Shown here: piece by piece, positions 1-21,500 of the stretch
Numbering within the stretch: the stretch's first letter is position 1
Layout: each line of letters begins with the position of its first letter
NCBI GenBank assembly: GCA_964200075.2
Contig: CAXNAA020000148.1
Location: 1 to 26,139 of the forward strand
Direction: 5' to 3'
Origin: Sphacelaria rigidula
Taxonomy: Eukaryota; Phaeophyceae; Sphacelariales
Length of the DNA stretch: 26,139 nucleotides
Notes under the pieces: generated by a model
What the model saw: the letters and a program-made list of their open reading frames with translations, nothing else
Database searches by the model: none
What the model was told of the DNA's origin: nothing
Position numbers and translations under genes: made by a program

Positions 1-383
1 AATCAAGCTCGGTACCTCTGCAAAAGGGCACCGTTGTCATGGTGGGTTTCACTTCCGCACCACGGCCCCACTCCCCCCCCCCCCCCCCCCCCCCCCGCCT
101 ATCGTAGGGCGACTCTCGTACGTTTATCTTGGATGTGCGCAGCCAGCAACGAGTCGGCGAGAACGTAAGACGCAGTCGTTGAAGATGTGGTTATGCTCGG
201 ACTCGCGTAGTACTACGAAGCCCCTTCCGTCTCCTGAACGCACTCAAACCGCACCCATGAGACGTTGCAGGTTATGATGCCGAGAGACCAATCGCTTGTA
301 CACCCCGCCGTACCGTACCCTCCCTCAAGAAGATGTGCAGTGTCCTCCCGCTTGTCCCTGTTTTCTGTTTTTTTTCCCGGCAG
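1..383 (+). other. Partial intron upstream of the first visible XPB exon
   Basis: No coding exon could be supported here. The stretch includes a pure run of about 24 C (73-96). It ends in a pyrimidine tract and CAG at 383, the acceptor chosen for the first visible exon. The missing XPB N-terminal exons must lie upstream of the window. Confidence 0.6.
73..96. repeat. Poly-C tract
   Basis: An uninterrupted run of about 24 C. Its length may be unreliable because homopolymers are error-prone in sequencing and assembly. Confidence 0.9.
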
Positions 384-12163
<11,780 letters not shown>

Positions 12164-12242
12164 TCAACACACACGCAGGGGACATCCCACCTGGGAAGAG
12201 TTCCTGTTCTTCCTGTCTGAAGCACTCAACGCGATTGCTCCC

Positions 12243-12378
12243 ATACCCTGGACAGTAGAATACTCAGTCAAAAAGGGTACTGCGTACAGTATCGACTATT
12301 GCGCCTATCGCAATAGACAATATATTAAATGCTGTACGCAGTGCACTTTTTGACAATATAATTTATTGTCCCGGGTGT
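12243..12378. mobile_element. 136-bp palindromic MITE with 10-bp target duplication
   Basis: The whole element is one imperfect inverted repeat. Its left end starts ATACCCTGGACAGTA, and the reverse complement of the right end starts ACACCCGGGACAATA. The arms share GTCAAAAAG, ACTGCGTACAG and CTATTGCG and meet near 12302-12306. GATTGCTCCC flanks both sides (12233-12242 and 12379-12388) as a 10-bp target site duplication. Size, palindrome and duplication fit a non-autonomous DNA transposon. A duplication of this length suggests a Mutator-like parent, which is an inference. It lies about 80 bp past the XPB stop codon. Confidence 0.88.
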
Positions 12379-12388
12379 GATTGCTCCC

Positions 12389-13911
12389 GGAGAAGAAAAA
12401 AAGTGACTCACTCGTTAGGGGTTGGCACTGAGCCGCTACACGCTGTGTTCTCGGGCGAGGAAGTAGCCCCGCAGATCGGCTGTTGTCGGTTCTTGATCTT
12501 TTGAGCCGTTGCCGTAGGAATCTGTCAGTTCGCAGGTCGCTGTGCCAGCGAACATCGTGAAATGCCAGGTGGCTCATTGCCCCTGTATTGGAATATGGAG
12601 TGGTGATAAAACGTTGCTCCGTACGCCGTTTTTTTGGAGGGGGAGTCTTGCGGATTCGGATGCGAAGGAGCGAGATACCACATGGATGGCTGTCGCGATT
12701 ACCTGAACCTGCGATCTGCGTGGCGTGGGGTGGACTAGTGGGTATGATGTTCCCTTCACCGTAGGTCGCTTGTAGATGTTGTAGATGACCTCACTTGTAG
12801 ATTTGGGCTCCAACAGGCCATAGCTTTAGGGGACGGCGTTGTCGAATTGCCGCCAAGAACGCTTCGAGAAAACTCTCTCTGGACTGCTTCATGTTGCATG
12901 ATGGAAATTCGTGGGAGATCGGCGACAGCCATTCACTTCTGCGCGTCGCTTACATGATAGGGTATGTTGAAGTATCATGGCGCGAAGGGAAGTTCTGTTG
13001 ATAATACCTTCATCTGTCCAAGCTCCAACGAGGTCATTATGAGAAATGACTGGGTGATGGACGAAAATATCAGTGCCGTCAGCAGACTCTCGCCGAATGG
13101 CTGCAACACTCTTCTCAACATCCTAAGGACTAACTGCAGAAGAACGGGACCAGTATACTCTACTGTCTTTTGACATCGTGGATCCGTCACAACATTTTTG
13201 TCGTCACACCACTCAAAAAAGGGGATTTTTGATGATGTAGATGATCGATTCGATTGTCGCACTTGAACGAGAATTTGTGTATTGTAAGCTGTATTGTCGC
13301 ACTTGAACGAGAATTTGTGTAAACTGTAGGCAACAAGCACGGAGTACAAGCGGCTGCAGCTCCCATCAAATGGCTCTGTCATTGTGCACCGACGTCCAAC
13401 TCGATCCGGACGTTGGCAGGGTTGTGCGGTGACTGTTGTGCATTGTACGGTATGACTATGGCGAGTGCTGTAGACTTCCAGTAGTCCGTATCTTACCGTG
13501 TTCTCGAGACCAAAAAAAGAAGAGGGTAAAGGAACGATGGTCCAACAGCAGCATGTTGATTGATCGCCTGGTGGGTCAATGCAAGCACAATTTCGAGCAT
13601 ATGTCCACCTTGGTAGCATAAATAGCACAGAATTCCAGCAAGTAGGATGGAAAGCATTATATCGTAGGGGCTGGCACGCCATCCTACTCTTGACATTTTG
13701 GCCAAGAAGCTGCGATTGATCGCGGCTGTAAAATTAGTGCAGTTGATCGTATACTACCATTGTCAAGATTTTGATCACCAGTACAGCAGTAGAAGTACAG
13801 TAGTGTATTACTGTTCCAGAACAGAATGCATATTCTCACTGAAAAACTGTTGAGATTACTAGCACGAGCTGGGCCAGCCGAGAAGCGATTCTGTACTTTG
13901 CAGGTCCATTT
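12389..13911. other. Intergenic stretch without a recognisable gene
   Basis: Open frames of up to about 235 codons exist on the minus strand (12975-13682), but none shows a motif I recognise and their composition is not convincing. A 29-bp direct repeat lies at 13253-13321. Decayed transposon coding sequence cannot be excluded. Confidence 0.5.
13253..13321. repeat. Two 29-bp perfect direct repeats, 40-bp period
   Basis: ATTGTCGCACTTGAACGAGA and the following nine bases occur at 13253-13281 and again at 13293-13321. Confidence 0.93.
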
Positions 13912-14164
13912 TACGGCCAATATTTAGAGTTGGACCCTGAAATTTGGTATGGACAACGAATGGGGCATAATACAAAGAATTACCAGTGCACACATTTTTT
14001 TTTTTTCCCCATGAGTTAGGGGCATTTTACCGATATCTGAAAACCGACTATTGCCCTCAACTCATGAACAAAAAAAAACCTTGTGTGCACTGGTAATTTT
14101 TTTCATTATGTCCCATTCATTGTCCACACCAAATTTCAGGGTCCAACTCTAAGTATTGGCCGTA
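13912..14164. mobile_element. Fold-back (long inverted repeat) element, about 253 bp
   Basis: The left arm begins TACGGCCAATATTTAGAGT and the right arm reads as its reverse complement up to 14164. Arms are about 110 bp with scattered mismatches and share ACCCTGAAATTTGGT, TTACCAGTGCACACA and ATGAGTT. The unpaired centre lies at roughly 14026-14053. No clear target duplication is visible. A non-autonomous DNA transposon is likely, but a simple local inverted duplication is possible. Confidence 0.75.
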
Positions 14165-15079
14165 TATTAGGCCGTTTAGTGACGGGGTCGAAAGAAATTC
14201 GGAACAGTATTTTGCAGGTCACTTACCGGCCGACGTTTGGTGTTTGTGTATTGAAACTTTGTGTGGGCCGTGGCTAGGGCATAATTGACGAAACAAAGTG
14301 GGTCAGGTTGTTTTTTTCTCATTTCTTCACTGATTTAGAACGTTTTAGTACGGAAACCGCCACTGTTTTACGAGAACGCCCGAACCTCTCCCCCCCCCCA
14401 AAAAAAATTGAAGGCCCATTTTATTTATTTATTCAGCATATCTCTGTGGTTCTTTATCCTGAGTTCCAAACTACAATTCTAAAAATTGAGCGAAGAAATT
14501 GAGATAGGGCCCAAAAGCAGTGTTCATTTCTCCTCAAAACTGCCCCAAAACCCCGAAAAAAAATGGAAAAAACCCCGAAAAAATTGAAAAAGCTGTGTTT
14601 ACAAGCTTTATCACGCACTAGCGGTTCTCCATACGAAATTTTATAGCATAACTCTCAAAAACTGAGACGCGATATCCAGATTTGGCTAAATTAGCGCATC
14701 TGCTCGTAATACACTGATTATGGTATAGAAACTTATGTGCGCCATATCTCGAGATAGATTACGAATTAGGTGAAGGTGAGGGTATCTATCGTCTCCCCGT
14801 GCTCCAGGGAATGCCCGCACCAAAATTCGTCGCCACCCGCTGAATGCATCGATCGGGGATTTCATAGAGATGTTAGTATGACCCTATCTCCCTTAGGTAT
14901 ACGAACTACTAGAAATGGGGTTTAATCAATGAGGAAATATTTCTGATTACGAGCTGGAGCGTTCGTTGCAAACAGCTACGTAATGCGCGATCATCATCCT
15001 TTTGTCTTTGTTCGTGCTTGTGTTTGTGTTTGTGTTTGTCGTCATTTTGTTGTTACTGCTGTTGTTTGTTGTTTGTTGT

Positions 15080-15080
<1 letters not shown>
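14165..15080. other. A/T-rich intergenic stretch, nothing recognised
   Basis: Contains runs of A and T (for example 14398-14407 and 14570-14590) and no credible coding frame. A 30-bp segment at 14205-14234 resembles 13891-13920, which flanks the other side of the fold-back element. Confidence 0.5.
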
Positions 15081-15153
<73 letters not shown>

Positions 15154-15163
15154 GGTGGTGGTG
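15081..15163. repeat. Compound (GTT)n-(GGT)n microsatellite
   Basis: About 19 GTT units to 15138 followed by about 8 GGT units. Homopolymeric ORFs on both strands arise from it. Confidence 0.97.
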
Positions 15164-16114
15164 TTTTTTGTTGTTATCGCTGCCCCCTTTCTTTCCTTTC
15201 TGAGGCAGTTGCTTCTGTCGTTTTTCTGTTCCTTTCTTTCTTTTTTGTATTTTGTATTTTATTTCATTATTCTGTTCTATTTTTGCTGCTCCTGACCACG
15301 GGCTGGATTGTTGCAATCAGCTAATAATGTGAGATAATCGATCAATCAATTAATGGGCCCAAAATTTTGAGCAGATGGGCACCTTCCCCTTGGTTAGACG
15401 ATTAACACAATATGCGGATCATGGCCCAACTCGTCCGTGTCGACGAGATATTGCTTTGAGAGCTTGAATCCGTGTCTAGGCTGGCCCAGGTCGTACAACA
15501 AGACGCCTTGGCACGCATAATAAGTACAAGCCCAGCGCGTTTCAAACATAACCCCTTCTATTTCACCGCAACTAGATCGTTCAGTCGTTGTATTGACCCG
15601 CCCGTTTTCAAATCGGTACTAGTCATCCCGCCTCCTGTTGGGAGATCATGGCGGGTTGTACATCCAACACCTCGCTGTGAGGCTGCCGCTATGCTGCCGT
15701 TTACTGCTTGCAATACCTGCATAAACGATTGAGTTTTCAGCGCACTTAAACATTTGCTGGATATTCAGTATCCTTACTCATTACAGGTCAACTTCCAAAC
15801 AGTTATCTAGGCAAACAATTTTTGGACCTCATGAGTGGAGAGATCTATGCAATGGGCACGGAGCACGATCACGATGCCTTGCTGACATAGCTGACCCTCA
15901 AAATCAAGCCGGAGCGGTGGGTACATCCCTGCAGTAGTGGCTGGGGAACCTGCTGGTACAGATCCTACTTGCCATATGGGTCAGAGTTGGGGTAAGGCCT
16001 ATGGTGTATGCCCTACCTTACACACCCTGTTGGGTCAAGGAGGCAGACTTCCAAGCAGCAAAATCCTTCCACAGTTGGACACTCACCACCTAGCCTATCT
16101 ACCTTCCGCCGCTC
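15164..16114. other. Intergenic stretch upstream of the C2-repeat gene
   Basis: No gene recognised. Short open frames (15472-15732, 15937-16137) lack known motifs. This stretch should hold the promoter and 5' UTR of the downstream gene, possibly with non-coding or short coding 5' exons, but I see no clear TATA box or other element. Confidence 0.4.
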
Positions 16115-18505
16115 ATGGCAAAAGATCACAGTTGTGAGAGAGGCAGTAACGCTGCCGGCACAAGTCAAGAGTTTCAAATTGGAGAACAAATGGACGGTGG
16201 CCGCACGGAAATGTACACCTCAGGCACTGGCGGGGTGGATGAAGGGGACGAAATAAGCGACCATGACACTCTGTTTGACCTGTCAATGTCAGCTTCGAGT
16301 ACAGTTTCAAGCAGCGGAAAAGCGTCAAACGCGCTCATGAAAGAACCGCCAGCGTGTGTGCCAAGTGAAGCTGGTTCGAGAGACTTGAGGTGTGTGGAAA
16401 CGGAAGATCACCCCGGTAGTCGAACACTGACGTCGGCACAGGGTGCCCATCGAAAAGGATTGCTGGTGGACAGAAGAGAAAATGCATTTCAGGTCAATGA
16501 TACAGATGAGCAGCATCCTGTGATAATTCGCCAGAAGTCCCCATTTCGGAGTATCACACGGCAAACAGATCCCTGTGGTAATCTCTTTGATGTGGGGCAT
16601 GCCCAGCAACCGACGCTGGATCTAGGCTCAGCTATGCTATCCCTTATCCCCTCGTTCCCCTCCTGGAGTGTGGAGATATGGCTACGGGCTCACCGTGTTA
16701 TGCCAGTGCGTGGAGTTGATTTTACAATTCCTCCATATATTCGAATCAGCTTGCATCCGGGGGGACAGACCGTGGCATGCACGAAACAATTCCATCGGAC
16801 TGGTCCTGAAAATATTGAGTACACCCCCGTGAGAGATACACCAAAAACGTGTGCAGGCAATACCCGCTGCGCCAGCGTGCGGTCTGAATGCGTGAACAAC
16901 GACGATGCCGATTGCGGAAATATGGTCATACTTAAGGTAGGGTCGGAATATATATCACGATTGATGAAAAACGACGGACCGCCGACGCTGAAAGTTGAAT
17001 TGGTGAGCGGCCGGTCCGTGGGCCACTGTGACTTGTCGCTGTCGGAAACGCTGCGCCGGCCAGGCCACTACTTTCTTGACCTCCAAGTACCCATCTGGGA
17101 AAAGGTATCGCGGAATTCAGCAAGCAAGAACGACGATTTTCCGCAGAGTGATCGCGTAGGTGAAGCAGAAGCGCGAGGGCAGGCCAGTCGTGTGACCAAG
17201 AAGACTGGGCGCAGCGCAGTGGCAAATTTGGCCTTTGAGCTCGGGGTTATACAAGTAGGGGCAGGAGATCACGTGCTTCCCGTGGACGTATGGACCAACC
17301 GGGTTCCCAGCTTTTTAAACCAAAGCAATATCACTGTTGAGGTGCTGGCGGTCCGAGGTGGTGCTGACACGCTGGGATCGGCCAGAGATCAAGTGCATCC
17401 AACTGGAAAACGAAGCGGTGGCATTGGTGTAGTTGTTGAGCTTGCCGTCGCGGGAGAACGCAAGTATCTTGACGTCCTAGACTCCAGTCAGAACTTCATC
17501 GAGGGTCGTAGTAATACTCCTTCAATAGCAATGCTTCAGGAAACAGGAAATGGTAGCCAGGTCGTGCTCAAGTCTACATGCACTGAGCTTGATATCCTAG
17601 GCCTGAGACTGGTTACGAAGACCGCTCAAAATGTACCGTTGGCTGGTCCCAAAGACCATTGCTATGACCGGGGGCATGCTGGGGGATCTGGGCTTCGTTG
17701 CGGACCTGCGTTGATGATTCCGGTGAGTGACATTAACAGCATTTTCGATGGGCAGGATATCTGGATTGCCATGGATGCGCCTGGAAGAAACAACGCCACA
17801 GGCTTGGACGTTACAAACGCGGCTGCCTGCGCCACTAGAGGAAGTGGAAGATCCGGCATGTTGGAAGTGAACCTGAGAATAATGTCATCGATTTCTGACG
17901 ATCAGCTCGAAATGAACCTTGATGATCGTTCGCGGAAACGTCTACAGTCCTCAGCCAAGTCGCGCGAACCCCACCTCCAGTCTCCTACATCACCACCGAG
18001 TCTAGTACACCACTTCAACCCAGAATTCGTTCCCACGATGTTTCCAAAGTGGTCGCATGCTACGGTTACATATCATGAGCAAAATCCACACGTATTCAGG
18101 ACAAGTCTTTCGGTAAGCCAGGGATATAATGCCTTCTTGCAACCGGGGCCTGGAAGTTTGGAACTAGAAATCATCGCTATCCAAAGGCGCCGTCCGTTGC
18201 AACCGGCGATATCCTCTGGGAGCGGAGCGATTGGTCAGATAGAGAGACAAGGTTCTTGGCGAGTACGCGTTGAATTTACCGGCGGGAGAAACGGCCGTCT
18301 CACGCTTCAATCTCCTGCGGGAATTATTCCCACTTCTTCGGGAGCTGGACAGAGAGCGAAGCACGAAGGAGAAGAGGGTGAGATGGGGAAGGGCGATAGA
18401 GTACGCTGGCCTGGTAGCGCTGGAATGAGGGCAAGGTATGCCATCCACTGGACGTCGCGACGGCGGACTCTCCCGTGTGCGCTATTTTCTGTCCTTGAGG
18501 AAGAA
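16115..18505 (+). CDS. C2-repeat gene exon 1
   Basis: Encodes residues 1-797: a polar, probably disordered N-terminus, C2-like modules 1 and 2 and the first part of module 3. Typical strands are SWSVEIWLRAHRV, PPYIRISLHP, ALMIPVSDI and SGMLEVNLRIM. The frame continues without a stop to 18661. I chose the donor GAAGAA|GTGAGT at 18506 because the downstream exon at 19748 completes the C2 module in phase 0. Confidence 0.82.
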
Positions 18506-21500
18506 GTGAGTACTGTTCTACGCAGCGCAGTCAAGGATAGGGCCGGGTTTCGACCGATGGGACTGTGCTCTCTTGTTCAGGTCCTTACTACCATGAATCT
18601 TGTCGCATCGTATGGCCTTCAGGATCTGAACACGAATCAGTATCTCAAGAGCCCCCGTTAAAGCGCCATTTCCCCGACTCCCCAATCCCCGACTCCCGGC
18701 GTTGTTACGGTTTTCTGACATACCTTGGGAACATCAATCTTGTATCTAATGACCACGCCTGAGTACCTCGGCAATCAGTCAATGTAGGACCATCAACCAA
18801 TCAGTCAACCAGTCAACCAATCGATCTTACCATCACCGGTTGGGATCTAGCGGCCTAACGCCGGTGTCAAATCTCGTATTATATTTTCAGTAATGGAATA
18901 AAAAAGACTCAAAGTTTATCACACCAAGATAGATGGTATGTATCATTCCTTTCCTCCTCTTTGTCACAATCAAAACCCCTCCCCTTTCTCGGGGCGTGCC
19001 GGTGGTGGTCTCAAGGGATCAACCCATATCTCCTCGGTACACGCCTTGCATTTTGATCTCCCGGATTGGGTCAGCATTCCCTCACCGCGTCAACTCTTGT
19101 TAAATAAACTCAGCCAACGATCTTTTTGTCTACTCATGTACGCAGGCTTTTGCCGGTGCGAATCAGATTCGTCGGAGAAACAATGTGAAGCACCTGGTGG
19201 GAATCGAACCGACGTTCCTTCCACCCTGATGGTGTCACTTGTACCATTTAAATTTACACTACCAGCGCGCGACGGTATCACACAAACGCGTTTTCGATGT
19301 GTATTATCACGGTACTCTCACAGGAACCCCGGCGCAAATAATATTTAGTCCTAAGGGTACATCCGTAACAACAAAAAAACGATATGATATCACGTGTGGG
19401 ATGTGAAATGTACTATAGCACCACCAGACTATACAGTTTGGGTAGGCACCAGGTTAGGATTAGTCGCTGCCCCAGCACTGAGCACCAGGAATAGCTAGGA
19501 AGCTCGCGCAGGAGATAGCTGTGTACGCTGTTTAATTGACACGCCTCGAGCTGCGGCGTTTACGCAATGCAGTACGAACAACTTTCCGAAGTCGAGAAAG
19601 CGTGTTGCGAAACATGTTCCAAATGGTATGCATCGATGCTATCAAGGACTGAGTAGAAAACATAACTGACTAGAAAATAATATCACTGGGGGGCATTCGT
19701 TGCTCTCTGGTTTTATTAATATGCACCCCATATCTTCGGCATTACAGCAAGTGGTGGCACAGGCCATGCTGGAGCTTTCGTCATTTGTGGCTACTTCTGG
19801 CGACACCTTTCGGTTCTCGCTACCCTGTTGTGGAATCCGCGGACGGACTCCCGGAGCTTTGATTCCTGAGATGAGCCTGTCCCTCGACCTACAGTGCCGT
19901 TTCACAGAGGACAACTCAACGACAGAAGACGGCGGACCCATCAATGGACTGGAAGACGGGACATTCCGGACATGCACTAATCTTCCTTCCGTCCCACCGG
20001 GGGTTCTCGTGCTGCAGGTACTGTACCCCCAAGTACTGTAGTGGTGGGGAGCAACACCACAGTAGGGGGTGCAATTTTTTCCTTGAGGCAGGCTCTTTGC
20101 TGTACAATATAGGACCCTCTCGACAATATACGCGTCACTGCATTCGCTGCCCTCCAGCTATCAGATCCAATCTGCAAACATGGACGTAATACCGACGCCT
20201 TCGTGAGCTCTGTTCCGATGTAAATGATATCGTCGCTTCTGAGGTCTTCCGCTGCTGTTGTCATTTTGCTGTTGCTCACTCGTTTGGCAGTATGTACGTC
20301 GGACCTCCTTGGAAACTCTGTCCATGAAGCTCTTGGATGTTGAACATATGTAAGCTTCTAGCTATGCAAGCCCAGATCTACCACATTCCGTCCGCAGCAG
20401 CTCCTGTTCGATCCATTTACGCGTCTATGGAGTACACGCCGACTCGCGCATATTGCGATTACTCCCCGCTTTTTCGGGTGCTCAGGTTGTAGCTATTCGG
20501 TGGGTTCATCAAGCGTCGATGCGAACACCGCACCGATCTCACCGCGTCACCTTTTCCGTTCCCGAAGAGCCGGCATCAGCCAAGCTGTTCTCTTCCCGAA
20601 AATGCTCCGGGGATCGTTCAGTAACTGAGATCTGCGACGAAGCAGAGGAGAGCGGGGAAGGGGCTACCGCTGACGGGGTCAGCCGAAGCAATGTGACACA
20701 TTTACGGCTGCAGGTAAAAATACTATTCGGTCATCTCCAATGTGTGCTCATTCAGCAATGTACAAAAAACACAATCTTCTGGACGGCAGGGATATGAGGA
20801 GACCCCGGTGTGGATTGTGTCGGTTTTGTGCGCTAAAGACTTGTCACTGTCCATTTTGCCCACGCTGGTACTTGTTTGTCGACGACAGGGTTTGGGCTAA
20901 GGGTGCCATCCGTCAAGTAGAGCAGAACATGAAACTCGTAAATCGAACGAAATGCTACATGCAGAACACAACAGACCGACATCGTGAGCTTTTCTACCTG
21001 CGGCATTTACGAAAATATTCTGAACGGGAACAGTCATTACCGTTACCCAACGGTATCCGCTACCGTCAACCGTTGTACACAAATATATAACGAACAGCTG
21101 ACGGAGTGAAACACGACGCTTCAACACGAAGGTAGATGTAGTCCTAGACAATACTATTATTTTGGGAGGGCATTCAGATACTCGACAATATGCAGACGCG
21201 AGTAACATGACATGAAGATTCACGTTATGTAGAGGAAGATAGCGCGGTTGATCCGAGGTCTCCACAGGGTTCGACCATTTCGCTTCTTGTTGTCCAAGCA
21301 TGACCTGCGGTGGATTGGGATCCGGACGCTCGAGGAAAAGTTGGTGTGAATCGATTAGCCTGCTGTCTGTGCCATCGTTGTCCTCCTCCTCCTCCTCCTC
21401 CTCCACACACGGTGTATCACTGCGCGCGGCTTTCGCCTTCAGCCCTTCAAACGAGACACCTTGATGGTACTGGTGACTGTACATGAGAATACGCGGGTCG

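Noticed and set aside
12975-13682. 235-codon minus-strand frame, considered as a transposase
   Set aside because: No DDE or other catalytic motif could be identified and composition is not protein-like; kept only as unexplained intergenic sequence.
15002-15324. Poly-Leu, poly-Val, poly-Cys and poly-Gln frames on both strands
   Set aside because: All arise from the GTT/GGT microsatellite; no flanking conserved sequence or splice context.
19190-19268. Functional tRNA gene on the minus strand
   Set aside because: The acceptor and T stems are imperfect and the anticodon loop lacks U33, so it was called tRNA-like instead.
20291-20349. Possible extra exon of the C2-repeat gene (acceptor GGCAG, donor GTAAGC)
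   Set aside because: At 59 bp it changes the phase so that the next exon reads TAG at once, while direct joining of exons 2 and 3 gives a good C2 strand.
21269-21305. C2-like start GSTISLLVVQA after a CACAG acceptor
   Set aside because: The frame stops immediately at TGA with no donor before it, and exon 3 to exon 4 is continuous in phase without it.
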